DNA from: JAWLEV01 sp041685915
Lineage (GTDB): Bacteria > Chloroflexota > Anaerolineae > UBA1429
NCBI GenBank assembly: GCA_041685915.1
Contig: JAWLEV010000002.1
Location: 1-64,000 of the forward strand
Direction: 5' to 3'
DNA length: 64,000 nt
In this document: positions 1-7,741 of the stretch, one piece after another
Position numbering within the stretch: the stretch's first letter is position 1
Layout of the letters: every line of letters starts with the position of its first letter
Notes under the pieces: generated by a model
What the model saw: the letters and a program-made list of their open reading frames with translations, nothing else
What the model was told of the DNA's origin: nothing
Database searches by the model: none
Translations under genes and position numbers: made by a program

Positions 1-2
1 GT

Positions 3-104
3 TCCATCTGGCGCGACGGGATCGTCCTGCTGGTGCAGGGTCGCCTCCAGCGGGCCAATGGGCACGTGAGCATACGAGCAGAGAAGGGATGGCGGGTGCG
101 GTGA
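3..104 (+). CDS. C-terminal fragment of a gene, possibly DnaE-type DNA polymerase
   Basis: The frame is open from the window edge to a TGA at 102-104, giving 33 residues. It contains GIVLLVQGRLQR followed by a short basic tail. This resembles the C-terminal OB-fold strands of DnaE or DnaE2 replicative or error-prone polymerase alpha subunits, which often end in a phrase like LLVRGRLQR. The fragment is too short to be certain; other OB-fold proteins remain possible. Confidence 0.4.
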   Translation, partial: SIWRDGIVLLVQGRLQRANGHVSIRAEKGWRVR

Positions 105-232
105 AGGGACTGCTACGCCGCGACTGAGCACCAAGCAAAGAAGACTCTGAAAAACAGCAAACGCACAGGCCAGGACAAGGCATCTTTTCTATTGGTGTTC
201 TATCCTGCATTATGCCACGATGGAACAGCACA

Positions 233-266
233 AACCCGCCCCGATCGCTGTCACTCGGGACGGGTT
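233..266. terminator. Hairpin between the upstream gene and tRNA-Ser
   Basis: Arms 233-244 and 255-266 are inverted repeats of 12 bp with one mismatch around a 10-nt loop, GC-rich in the middle. A short CTCTTT follows on the plus side. It lies 20 nt past the 3' end of the tRNA, so it may end the tRNA transcript (minus) or the upstream gene (plus). Confidence 0.5.
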
Positions 267-285
267 CTCTTTACACCTTCAGAGG

Positions 286-373
286 CGGAGGGGGAGGGAT
301 TCGAACCCCCGGTAGCGCTAAACGCTACAACGGTTTTCGAGACCGCCCCATTCAGCCACTCTGGCACCCCTCC
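286..373 (-). tRNA. tRNA-Ser(CGA)
   Basis: Reading the minus strand, the acceptor GGAGGGG (373-367) pairs with CCCCTCC (293-287), with discriminator G at 286. The D arm, an anticodon loop with CGA, a long variable arm (GTAGCG...CGCTAC) typical of class II tRNAs, and a T arm containing GGTTCGAATCC are all present. Length is 88 nt. The CCA end is not encoded. Confidence 0.95.
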
Positions 374-406
374 GAGTTATGACCATGGATATGCGACAAA
401 AAAGGG

Positions 407-865
407 TCAGGAGCCCTCTTGGCGCAGAAACTGAAAAAAGTCCCGCATGATGCGTTCCACCTCATCGGCCAACACTCCAGACATCACTTCTAGGCGATGG
501 TTCAACCAGGGAGAGCGCACGATATCGTACACTGAACCCGCTGCACCCGTCTTGGGATCCGCGAGCCCATATACCAACGTGTCGATCCGCGCATTAACCA
601 TAGCTCCGGCGCACATACAACAGGGCTCCAAGGTGGAATAGAGGGTGGCCCCCACAAGGCGCCACGAACCACGCTCGTGGGCCGCACGCCGCAGGGCGAG
701 GAGTTCCGCATGGGCCGTAGGATCTTTCATGGCCTCCTTGCGGTTGCGTCCACGGCCAATGATTCGGTCTCCAAAGACGACCACGGCGCCTACCGGTATC
801 TCGTCGGCCGCCGCGGCCCTCTCGGCCTCTTTAAGGGCTTCTCGCATCCACCGCTCATGATCCAT
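407..865 (-). CDS. tadA: tRNA-specific adenosine deaminase
   Basis: TadA deaminates A34 to inosine in tRNA-Arg(ACG). This start gives 152 residues, the usual size. The zinc and catalytic motif HAE is at residues 52-54 and PCCMC at 81-85, with the conserved IPVGAVVV at 23-30. A longer reading frame reaches 904, but a promoter (TTGTCG, 17 bp, TATAAT at 881-876) lies inside that extension. ATG 865 is therefore the start, and the mRNA would be almost leaderless. It is the gene next to the predicted replication origin and is transcribed away from it. Confidence 0.93.
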   Translation of the reverse strand: MDHERWMREALKEAERAAAADEIPVGAVVVFGDRIIGRGRNRKEAMKDPTAHAELLALRRAAHERGSWRLVGATLYSTLEPCCMCAGAMVNARIDTLVYGLADPKTGAAGSVYDIVRSPWLNHRLEVMSGVLADEVERIMRDFFQFLRQEGS

Positions 866-875
866 AAGCAAACGT

Positions 876-904
876 ATTATAGCATGGACCACAAGATCCG
901 ACAA
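876..904 (-). promoter_or_regulatory. tadA promoter
   Basis: On the minus strand TTGTCG (904-899) and a perfect TATAAT (881-876) are separated by 17 bp. Transcription would begin near 869, only about 4 nt before ATG 865, implying a leaderless message. Confidence 0.6.
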
Positions 905-1019
905 AGAAGAATTCCCAATTCCGTTATCACAACTTGCGCAGCAAAACCACCGGGCTGAAACAAGAAGACTGTTTGGGCATTATCCCTATGATCTTCCGAG
1001 ACTTTTTCTTTTCAATAGA

Positions 1020-1410
1020 TTGGATCTATGTATATATACACATCTTATAAGTATGTATATAAGATAGTAGTAGTAGTAGGGCCTGTGTAAAAGTGTATAA
1101 GGGGACCTGAACCCCTACATATGGGTATGAAAGGTGTTTTCGGTCCACATTTAGGGGTGATTGCTCCACAGAAGTTGTGGATAACTTTATGGATGGAGAC
1201 CCTTTCCATGTGAACGTATAATGCATAAATGACAAGATATAGTAGGGATGTAAAAGACCCCACTAGATATAGTGGGGTCAGAGGAAAGAACGATGTGGAT
1301 AAGGACAAAAGTTGTCCACTTTTAGGGGACTTTATCCACAGATTATGGGATAGTTATCCACAGGTGGAGCGATTCTTTCACAGGCTTATCCACAAAGTTG
1401 TGGAAAACGA
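1020..1410. other. oriC: Predicted chromosomal replication origin (oriC)
   Basis: This gene-free stretch between tadA and the CpsD-like gene holds five perfect DnaA boxes TTATCCACA: 1176-1184 and 1294-1302 on the minus strand, and 1332-1340, 1354-1362 and 1386-1394 on the plus strand. A variant TTTTCCACA lies at 1399-1407 (minus). A 15-bp direct repeat GTCCAC(A/T)TTTAGGGG is at 1143-1157 and 1314-1328. An AT-rich segment (about 1016-1065) adjoins the box cluster. No dnaA gene is in the window. The box density is far above chance and is typical of a bacterial oriC. Confidence 0.88.
1030..1100 (+). other. DNA-unwinding element with DnaA-trio-like repeats
   Basis: An AT-rich stretch (TATATATACA, TATGTATATAAG) leads into five consecutive TAG triplets at 1065-1079. 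These are followed by a GC cluster GGGCC (1079-1083) and two degenerate DnaA boxes, TGTGTAAAA (1084-1092) and AGTGTATAA (1092-1100). The order box, GC cluster, 3'-GAT-5' trios, AT-rich DNA matches the basal unwinding system described for Bacillus subtilis. The role here is inferred from sequence alone. Confidence 0.65.
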
Positions 1411-1420
1411 TGTCTGAGAG

Positions 1421-2086
1421 TTACTTGTAATAGCCCTGCAGACGCATCTCCAGGGGGGCATCGCATAATACGGCGCCGAGGATATTGGCGTTGACGTTTT
1501 TCAGGCGCTCGATGGCGCGCTGGGCATGATCGCGCTTTGTGTCACCGGCACTGACGACGAGGAGGGTGCCATTGACTTTGGTGGCCAACACAGCGGCGTC
1601 CGTGGCAGCCAGCACAGGAGGGGTGTCGAAAAGGAGTATATCCGCGTCCCGGAGCAGTTTCTCAATGATCTCCTCCATCCGTTTTGAGCCCAGGAGATCG
1701 GCGGGCCGAGGGGGCAGAGTGCCGCTGCCCAGAAAGCGCAATCCATCGATGGGAGTGTCCTGTAAGGGAGGAGCATCCAGGGCATCATCCTCCAGCATCA
1801 TCGTCGTTATTCCCCGATCGTTCTCCAGATTAAATAGATGGTGGAGATGAGGGCGACGCAGATCGCAGTCCACGGCGATGACCTGTTGATCCACCTGAGC
1901 CATGGTCACGGCCAGGTTGGCCAGGGTGGTCGATTTGCCCTCGCCAGAGCCCGGCGAGGTGATGGATAATGTGTGCAAGTCCTCGTCCAGGGCTGCAAAT
2001 TCCAGATTCATACGCAAGGTACGATAGGCCTCGCTGGCCGAGGACATGGGATCTGTTGCGGTAATAAGACCGAGCTTTTCGGCCAT
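1421..2086 (-). CDS. CpsD/CapB-family tyrosine-protein kinase (BY-kinase)
   Basis: A bacterial tyrosine kinase domain of 221 residues, of the type that controls capsule or exopolysaccharide chain assembly together with a Wzz-like membrane partner. Walker A (PGSGEGKST) is at 45-53, Walker A' (VIAVDCDLRRP) near 69-79, and Walker B (ILLFDTPP) in the second half. The C-terminus has only a short tyrosine pair (GYYK) instead of a long Tyr cluster. It lies just downstream of a Wzz-domain gene in the same direction, the usual split arrangement of monoderm bacteria. It ends at the origin region. Confidence 0.85.
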   Translation of the reverse strand: MAEKLGLITATDPMSSASEAYRTLRMNLEFAALDEDLHTLSITSPGSGEGKSTTLANLAVTMAQVDQQVIAVDCDLRRPHLHHLFNLENDRGITTMMLEDDALDAPPLQDTPIDGLRFLGSGTLPPRPADLLGSKRMEEIIEKLLRDADILLFDTPPVLAATDAAVLATKVNGTLLVVSAGDTKRDHAQRAIERLKNVNANILGAVLCDAPLEMRLQGYYK

Positions 2087-2118
2087 GTTTTTTCTCCCTG
2101 TAAATTCCTTAATTTCCG

Positions 2119-2814
2119 TTACGCTTGACTGGTTCTCTGCTTTGTGCGCGTGGTGCTGGAACGCAGTGTGGGGATCACTCCCAGAACGGGTATCCCTGTA
2201 TAATTTTCCACGTCATCGCGTGTGCGAAGGATATCGGCCTCTAACCATTCGAGGAAGAAGACGACCAGAACGCCCACCAGCGCGCCGAACATGGCTCCTG
2301 CCAGGAGGTTAATCTTGAGTTTGGGCTTGTGCAGGGTGCCGGGCAGAGCGTTATCCAGGAGTGTCACATCCACACGATCCCGCTTGTCCTGGTCGAGCAT
2401 ATGTACTTGAATATCCTCGACAAAGACCTCGGCCGTGGTTTGAGCGATGTCCTGCGCGATGCGTGGATCATAGTCGTCAGCGTCGATCTGGATCAAAAAA
2501 TCCTCTTCGATGGGCCTGACCGTCAGTTTCTCGCTCAGTTGACCGGGGGTGATGTCCAGTTCCAGGCGGGTGATCACCTCCATTGCCGTCTTGCGGGAGG
2601 TGATATTTCCCGCATAGTTGCGCATGAGCCCCTTGACCGTCTGTTGCAACCCCCAGTCCAGGCGAGCGGGGATGACGTTAAGATATACGGTGGAACGGTA
2701 GACGGGCGTCTGTAACTTGCTGAATACAAAAGCGCTGCCCATGGTGATGACCATGACGATAAGGATGATCCAGCCGCGCTTTCTCAAGATATCAAAATAG
2801 TCCCTTAATTCCAC
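2119..2814 (-). CDS. Wzz-domain chain-length determinant (YveK/CapA-like), kinase activator
   Basis: 231 residues starting at GTG 2814, with AGGAG about 8 nt upstream. An N-terminal cytoplasmic stretch MELRDYFDILRKRGW precedes a first membrane helix (about 15-33). An extracytoplasmic region and a second helix (about 170-190, LLAGAMFGALVGVLVVFF) follow. The C-terminal cytoplasmic tail with IPVLGVIPT is the element that activates BY-kinases. It lies 32 bp upstream of the CpsD-like gene and has its own promoter at 2872-2845. Confidence 0.8.
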   Translation of the reverse strand: MELRDYFDILRKRGWIILIVMVITMGSAFVFSKLQTPVYRSTVYLNVIPARLDWGLQQTVKGLMRNYAGNITSRKTAMEVITRLELDITPGQLSEKLTVRPIEEDFLIQIDADDYDPRIAQDIAQTTAEVFVEDIQVHMLDQDKRDRVDVTLLDNALPGTLHKPKLKINLLAGAMFGALVGVLVVFFLEWLEADILRTRDDVENYTGIPVLGVIPTLRSSTTRTKQRTSQA

Positions 2815-2844
2815 AGGCTAACTCCTAACACTTTGAGTTATGAA

Positions 2845-2872
2845 AGTATACCATGCTCACAGACTGACACAA
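2845..2872 (-). promoter_or_regulatory. Promoter for the Wzz/CpsD pair
   Basis: Minus-strand TTGTGT (2872-2867), 16 bp, then TATACT (2850-2845) preceded by TG (extended -10). It lies in the 74-bp gap between the two Wzz-like genes, 31 nt before GTG 2814. Confidence 0.5.
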
Positions 2873-2888
2873 ACTTTTTTGTAGAGGC

Positions 2889-3596
2889 TCAAGGTCTAGG
2901 GCGACGTTGCCAAAGGGACGTCAGCCCCCTCTCCTTAGGAATCTCTCCCAGGATGGGCAGGTCCAGTTCCTCCAGATCCTGCCGGTGACGGATCGTGTCA
3001 TCTATATAGTCCAGGAAGAAGGTGAGGGCGATGCCAAAGCCTCCAGCCAACAGCAGTCTCAGGGGCAGGTCGATGCGCTGCCGCAGCGAGGGTCCCACAG
3101 GCTGTATCTGGGGCGGATCGATGAGGGCGATCACGGCCTCTGCTCCGCCAAACTGGCCAAAGTACTCGTCCACGTGGTCGTTCAGCGCCTCAGCCACCGC
3201 CTCGCTGATGGGCTCCAATTGCTCCCGATGGGGCCAGGTGATGTTGATGGTCAGGATACGATGAAGCTTTCCCGAGGCGGTGGCCCCCTGGATGGCATCT
3301 GGAGGCACGTTCACCCCCGACAGGGCGCTCACATTCTGGGCAAAGGCCTGGCTTTTGACCACCTCGGACAGATCGTCGATCAGGTACTCGGCGGTCATCC
3401 AGGTGTAATAGCGATCGTAGGTATAGACGTGGGGTTTTTGCTCCGGTTCCAGACCCACCACAAAGCGCATTCCCGCTGTATAGGAGACGGTCCGAGATGG
3501 GGCGAAAAGGAGATGGCTCAGCGCCGACGCCACCAGCAGAACGATGACGATCCACATTCTGCGTCTCACAATACGCCAGTAGCGTCGCAATTCCAT
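2889..3596 (-). CDS. Second Wzz-like membrane protein
   Basis: 235 residues with the same plan as the next gene downstream: MELRRYWRIVRRRMW, an N-terminal helix (about 15-30), an external domain, a C-terminal helix (about 182-197), and a tail with LPILGEIPKERG. Sequence outside these framing motifs differs, so this is a diverged paralogue rather than a recent duplicate. It begins 4 nt after the end of dgkA and probably belongs to the pgpH-dgkA transcript. It likely helps control polysaccharide length or export; the substrate is unknown. Confidence 0.7.
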   Translation of the reverse strand: MELRRYWRIVRRRMWIVIVLLVASALSHLLFAPSRTVSYTAGMRFVVGLEPEQKPHVYTYDRYYTWMTAEYLIDDLSEVVKSQAFAQNVSALSGVNVPPDAIQGATASGKLHRILTINITWPHREQLEPISEAVAEALNDHVDEYFGQFGGAEAVIALIDPPQIQPVGPSLRQRIDLPLRLLLAGGFGIALTFFLDYIDDTIRHRQDLEELDLPILGEIPKERGLTSLWQRRPRP

Positions 3597-3600
3597 ATTC

Positions 3601-4023
3601 CTAAGCCTTTGGGATAATGAGACAGAGGTGCGCCTGCGCCCTCATAGCCATCATCTTTTGCCACAGGCGGGGACCCAGGATGAGGAGACCCATGATGGCG
3701 GCGGCCAGTGCGGTGATCAGTACGGTCGCCGCGGCGACGTCCTTGGCCCCTTTGGCCAGCGCACTGGAATCGGTCACCACCAGATCGATGGTGAGTTCCA
3801 CGGCCGTGTTGATCATCTCCCCGGCAAATACCAGGGCGATGGCCATGATGATGATGGCCCACTCTGTGGTCGATAACTCTAGCCAGGCGCCCATAAAGAG
3901 CACCGCAAGAGCGATGGCCAGGTGAATGCGCACGTTGCGTTCCCTTTTGACGACGTAGCACAAGCCCTCCCAGGCATAACCAAAGCTGCAAGACAATTTC
4001 GGTTTGGGGCGCCGATTCGTCAT
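3601..4023 (-). CDS. dgkA: Diacylglycerol/undecaprenol kinase
   Basis: A DgkA-family integral membrane kinase of 140 residues. Conserved motifs EMINTAVE (about 67-74) and KGAKDVAAATVL (about 90-101) are present, as are three hydrophobic helices. Monoderm members phosphorylate undecaprenol, which would feed the lipid carrier used by the adjacent polysaccharide genes. The ATG directly follows the pgpH stop codon (TAGATG), so the two are translationally linked. A basic tail after the last helix is longer than usual. Confidence 0.88.
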   Translation of the reverse strand: MTNRRPKPKLSCSFGYAWEGLCYVVKRERNVRIHLAIALAVLFMGAWLELSTTEWAIIIMAIALVFAGEMINTAVELTIDLVVTDSSALAKGAKDVAAATVLITALAAAIMGLLILGPRLWQKMMAMRAQAHLCLIIPKA

Positions 4024-6168
4024 CTAGGCCTCCGTCTGCGGACTTGGTTCCAGGATGGCCTCGGGTTCTGCGTAGGACTTGCTCTCGGGATACTTGATCC
4101 GGGGATGAAAGATCCCCTGCAGGACGCTGTTGAATGCGTGGCGGATCTTGTCCAGATCCTTTAGCGTGAGGTCGCACTCGTCGAGCTGGCCGTCGAGCAG
4201 TCGTTCGTCGACGATCTTGTGTACCAGAGCCTCCAGGTCCTTTTGAGTTGGCGGGCGATTTGCTCGCACGGCAGCCTCGGCACTGTCCGCGAGCATGACG
4301 ATGGCCGTTTCCTTGCTCTGCGGTTTCGGTCCCCGGTAGCGAAAGCTCTTTTCGTCCAGATTCTCATCACTTTCTTTTTGTGCTTGATGATAGAAATAAG
4401 AGACCAGCATGGTGCCGTGGTGCTCGGGGATGAAATCGCGAATCTTTTCGGGCAGTTTGTGTTTGCGCGCCAGGATAAGACCTTCCTCGACGTGGGAGAT
4501 GATGATCTCCGCACTCGTCTTGGGATCCAACTTGTCATGGGGGTTTTGCCCCTCGCTCTGGTTCTCGGCAAAGAAATAGGGGCGCACCGTCTTGCCGATA
4601 TCGTGATAGTAGGATCCCACGCGGGCCAGCAGGGGATCGGCAGCCACGGCTTCTGCCGCGCGCTCGGCCATGTTACTGATGATGATGGAATGATGGTAGG
4701 TGCCTGGGGCCTCGGTAAGCACGCGGCGAAAGAGAGGATGGTTGGGACGGGCGAGTTCCAAGAGTTGCAGGGAGGTGGTGATGCCAAAGAGGCGCCCCAT
4801 GAGCGAAAAGGCCACAAAAGCCAGGCTGGTGGACAGGATGCCGTTAGCCACCCCTGCAAAGACCAGTTGGACCAATCCCAGCGTGTCATACATCTGGCTA
4901 TTAAGCTGAAAGCCCAATATGATTCCCACGTTTACCAGGGAGACGTACGCTCCGGCGCGCACAAAGGCGCCCAGTTGTTCCATACGCCACAGAGTCAGGG
5001 CGCCGATGATCCCGCCCATGGAAGCATAGACGATCAACTCGATGGACGCGCCCGAATCAAAGGCCACCATGATAGCGGAGATGATGGATACCATGATGGC
5101 AAGGTCAACATCCAGCAGGATGGCCACCAGCATGGCGCCCGTTGCCGCCGGGAACAGGTAGGGCAGGAGGGTGTGTCGGGGAATCGTCAGGCGGGCGCTG
5201 ACGCCGATGGTCAAGAGTATCAGAACAAGCAAGAGCTGGCGGCGGGGACGATACAGGAGGAGGGGGTGTCTTTTGACGATATAGAGGCCGGCGGCAACGA
5301 CGATGACGAGGATGACGACAGCGACGCCGGCGATCTCCTGCCAGCCGGTCCCCGTCTCCAAGAGCCCCAGAATCCGCAGTTTCTCCATGGCCAGGGGAGA
5401 AACGAGTTCGCCCTCTCGTAGAATCGATTCTCCCTTGCGAATGGTCACCTGTACCGGCTCTACGGCCTCCTGGGCCTCCTTGCGTCTGGCGGCCGTCTCT
5501 TCCACGTTTAGAGTGCTGTTGGGTACGATGAACGCCTGTGCCAGAGCGACGACGATGCGTCGTTCTTTATCAGAAAGCGCCTGTGTGGTCAGATTTTGGA
5601 CACGTCGTCTGGCCCCGGCAACCTGGTTAGGGCGAATCTCCTCGCGCATGATGAGATCGATCATCCGCGGTGTCTCTTGCTCGATCTCCTGCCACGCTTC
5701 ACCGTCCACTGTGAGGATATCGGAGGCGATATCGGGGGAGATCTTGTAATCGAGGATCTCCTCCATCTGGGCGAGTTTTCCCTCTCTACTCAGGTCTTCT
5801 TCCTGACGAAGGGAGGATATCTCCTTGACTGTCTCCTGCCAATGCTCTATTTGCTGTTCGGCGATGTAAGGGTTAGGTCCCGTATACACCTCCTCGGCAT
5901 TGGCGCTGGCCTCCATCTTGGCGTTCTCGGTTTTGATCTCGCTCGTGTAGCTGATCTGGCGTGGGGCTTTGATGTCGCGTGGTGAGGGTTCTCCGATGGC
6001 CACCTTAACATGATCGGGGTTCGCATAAAAGATATAGGTCGCGCTGCAAACTGCCCAGAGCAGGAAAGCCAAGAGGAGCGCTCGCACGTTCTTTTTGAGG
6101 GGCGATGTTTCACGCGCACGATCGGCGCGCCTCTGCGTGGAGTTGGCGCCTGTGCGACCTTTTTTCAT
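4024..6168 (-). CDS. pgpH: 7TM-HD family phosphohydrolase, PgpH-like
   Basis: 714 residues. An N-terminal helix (about 27-45) is followed by a large extracytoplasmic 7TMR-HDED-type domain (to about 280), a block of seven helices (about 285-465), and a cytoplasmic HD domain. Metal-binding residues are visible: HHS near 491, YYHDIGK near 520, SHVEEG, EHHGT and the late ADSAEAA. Family members hydrolyse cyclic di-AMP. In many genomes ybeY lies between pgpH and dgkA; here dgkA follows directly. The low-complexity N-terminus is basic. Confidence 0.9.
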   Translation of the reverse strand: MKKGRTGANSTQRRADRARETSPLKKNVRALLLAFLLWAVCSATYIFYANPDHVKVAIGEPSPRDIKAPRQISYTSEIKTENAKMEASANAEEVYTGPNPYIAEQQIEHWQETVKEISSLRQEEDLSREGKLAQMEEILDYKISPDIASDILTVDGEAWQEIEQETPRMIDLIMREEIRPNQVAGARRRVQNLTTQALSDKERRIVVALAQAFIVPNSTLNVEETAARRKEAQEAVEPVQVTIRKGESILREGELVSPLAMEKLRILGLLETGTGWQEIAGVAVVILVIVVAAGLYIVKRHPLLLYRPRRQLLLVLILLTIGVSARLTIPRHTLLPYLFPAATGAMLVAILLDVDLAIMVSIISAIMVAFDSGASIELIVYASMGGIIGALTLWRMEQLGAFVRAGAYVSLVNVGIILGFQLNSQMYDTLGLVQLVFAGVANGILSTSLAFVAFSLMGRLFGITTSLQLLELARPNHPLFRRVLTEAPGTYHHSIIISNMAERAAEAVAADPLLARVGSYYHDIGKTVRPYFFAENQSEGQNPHDKLDPKTSAEIIISHVEEGLILARKHKLPEKIRDFIPEHHGTMLVSYFYHQAQKESDENLDEKSFRYRGPKPQSKETAIVMLADSAEAAVRANRPPTQKDLEALVHKIVDERLLDGQLDECDLTLKDLDKIRHAFNSVLQGIFHPRIKYPESKSYAEPEAILEPSPQTEA

Positions 6169-6215
6169 GGCATCACTTGCATCTTTCGGGACACAGATGA
6201 GACGAGATCAAGGAG

Positions 6216-6662
6216 CTAGCGACTGAGGATCTCGCGAGCCACCTCGTTGACCACACTTCCCTCCGCCCTTCCCTTGAGTTCCTCCATCGCTTTGCCCATG
6301 ACGGGACCCAACTGACGGATACTGGTGGCGTTCATGTCCTCTACGATATCCTGCACGACCTTTTCGATCTCTTCTCTGGATAACTGTTCAGGCATATAGG
6401 AGAGGAGTATCTCGAGTTGGGCTTTTTCCCTGTCTACTAGATCCTCTCGTCCACCCTTTTCGAACATCTCGATGGCTTCTTTGCGGCGTTTTACCTCTTG
6501 AGAGATGAGCTCGGTGATCTCCTCATCCGTAATCTCTTGTTGGCGTTCGATCTCTCTATTCTTGATGGCAGCACGAATCATACGAATGGCATCCTTGCGA
6601 AGCTGATCTCCCTCGCGCATGGCATCTTTGAGGTCTGACATTAAGCGTTCTTTTAGGCTCAT
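6216..6662 (-). CDS. GatB/YqeY-domain protein
   Basis: 148 residues matching the YqeY family throughout: MSLKERLMSDLKDAMREGDQ at the start, a helical centre rich in Glu/Lys, and the C-terminal RQLGPVMGKAMEELKGRAEG. The family is related to the tail domain of GatB and may promote tRNA-dependent amidation, but its exact role is not established. It is preceded by AAGAGGAGA. It sits directly after rpsU, the common rpsU-yqeY pairing. Confidence 0.9.
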   Translation of the reverse strand: MSLKERLMSDLKDAMREGDQLRKDAIRMIRAAIKNREIERQQEITDEEITELISQEVKRRKEAIEMFEKGGREDLVDREKAQLEILLSYMPEQLSREEIEKVVQDIVEDMNATSIRQLGPVMGKAMEELKGRAEGSVVNEVAREILSR

Positions 6663-6715
6663 AGTCTCCTCTTGTGTTCGATATTCAGTTGAGGTGGGAC
6701 AAAAGAAGCGCGGTT

Positions 6716-6928
6716 CTAGTACCGGCGAGACAGGTGCTGACGGGTCGTCTTGCGGCTCTTGCGCAGCTTGGCTGCCTTCTGACGCTTGCGCAGCTGACTC
6801 GGCTTTTCGTAAAAGCGCCGACGGCGAACCTCAGATAGTACCCTGTCCTCTTGCACCGCTTTGTTGAAGCGCCTCAGAAGCGACTCAAAATGTTCCCCTT
6901 CTCTGGCGACGACTCGAGTCACGCTCAT
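6716..6928 (-). CDS. rpsU: Ribosomal protein bS21
   Basis: 70 residues from ATG 6928 (MSVTRVVAREGEHFE), very basic, with the bS21 pattern of LLRRFNKAV and RRRRFYEKPSQLRKRQKAAK. The frame is open to 7090, but a perfect sigma-70 promoter at 7002-6974 lies inside that extension. AGGAG just before 6928 and the family length also support the shorter form. It binds the 30S platform and takes part in translation initiation. Confidence 0.95.
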   Translation of the reverse strand: MSVTRVVAREGEHFESLLRRFNKAVQEDRVLSEVRRRRFYEKPSQLRKRQKAAKLRKSRKTTRQHLSRRY

Positions 6929-6973
6929 GCTCCTATTACGCGATCTATTATACGACGAATCGAATGCCAAACT

Positions 6974-7002
6974 ATTATAGAGAGGGATAAATACACTGTC
7001 AA
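6974..7002 (-). promoter_or_regulatory. Consensus sigma-70 promoter of rpsU
   Basis: Minus-strand TTGACA (7002-6997), exactly 17 bp, TATAAT (6979-6974): a perfect consensus promoter. A second TATAAT lies at 6952-6947. Transcription would start near 6967, giving a leader of about 40 nt. Confidence 0.85.
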
Positions 7003-7143
7003 ACAAGATCACCTCATGAACAGATCCGCCGTATCTGCAGAGGCGGTCAGCGAACGTACGGGGACGAGCAGACCGATGAGCAACAGCCATAAAAGTGCTC
7101 TCCGGCAGGACATTATGGCGTTATAGGGAAAGCGAGGAAGAAT

Positions 7144-7725
7144 CTATATCTCATCGTCCCATGAGCCGTATTGAGGAGGAGCGTCACCCACCGACTCCAC
7201 TATGCGAGGATACTCCAGGTCAGGGTCGGCGTCCTCGTTGAGGGCGTGAAGGCGTACTTTGAAGCGCCACTCGTCGCCATAGTCAAAGAGGTACATGAAT
7301 TCTTTGTCCACCTCTAGATCGAGGGATTCTATGGTCGTCGTGCGCACGTCGCGTGATTCTTCCGACGCGACGAGGTCAGTAAGAAGCCCTTCGACATCGT
7401 CGGCGGTGATGCCCAGACTTTCCAGCATATCCCTTCCGTCTTCCCCAAACATATCTTCCAGGAGTTCCGAAGCCTCGACCTCCTCTTCCTCAGACTCCTC
7501 GACCTCAAAGCCCCAGGGGCTGCTCCCATGAGGCAAGCAGTATTCGCTATTCTTATCCCATGCCCTTCCGCTCACAAAGAAGGAGTAGAGGTGGTCGGCA
7601 TCCCAATCATAGGCGTCCTGTATGGCAAAGTGAAGGTCTTCCAAGGTCCGGTCGGCGCCTATCTCGATCTTGCGCCACACCCGCCCCGTGCCGGGTATGG
7701 ACACATGGAATACATATGTTCTCAT
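7144..7725 (-). CDS. pRiA4b ORF-3-like protein
   Basis: 193 residues from ATG 7725, chosen because AAGGAGA lies 6 nt upstream; the open frame runs further to 7794. The start MRTYVFHVSIPGTGRVWRKIEI, followed by LEDLHFAIQDAYDWDADHLYSF, is the hallmark of the plasmid pRiA4b ORF-3 family. An acidic insertion (EESEEEEVEASE) and the C-terminal MYLFDYGDEWRFKVRL complete the fold. Function is unknown; members occur near mobile DNA and in chromosomes. It is 16 bp downstream of the MFS gene. Confidence 0.8.
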   Translation of the reverse strand: MRTYVFHVSIPGTGRVWRKIEIGADRTLEDLHFAIQDAYDWDADHLYSFFVSGRAWDKNSEYCLPHGSSPWGFEVEESEEEEVEASELLEDMFGEDGRDMLESLGITADDVEGLLTDLVASEESRDVRTTTIESLDLEVDKEFMYLFDYGDEWRFKVRLHALNEDADPDLEYPRIVESVGDAPPQYGSWDDEI

Positions 7726-7741
7726 GGTTTTCTCCTTTTCT

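Noticed and set aside
192..434. 80-codon frame across the tRNA region
   Set aside because: Runs through tRNA-Ser, which is certain, and has no similarity to known proteins.
1065..1079. TAG repeats as a CRISPR or simple microsatellite
   Set aside because: Only five triplets without spacers; the position beside the DnaA boxes fits an origin element better. I saw no CRISPR array anywhere in the window.
1026..1308. Minus-strand frames of 69 and 87 codons in the origin region
   Set aside because: They cover the DnaA boxes, have low-complexity products and no RBS.
4219..5421. 400-codon open frame on the plus strand
   Set aside because: Antisense to pgpH, with low-complexity His/Gln/Asp-rich sequence typical of shadow frames.
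6105..6121. Possible parS site TGTTTCACGCGCACGA
   Set aside because: Only the left half matches; it lies inside pgpH coding sequence and is probably chance.
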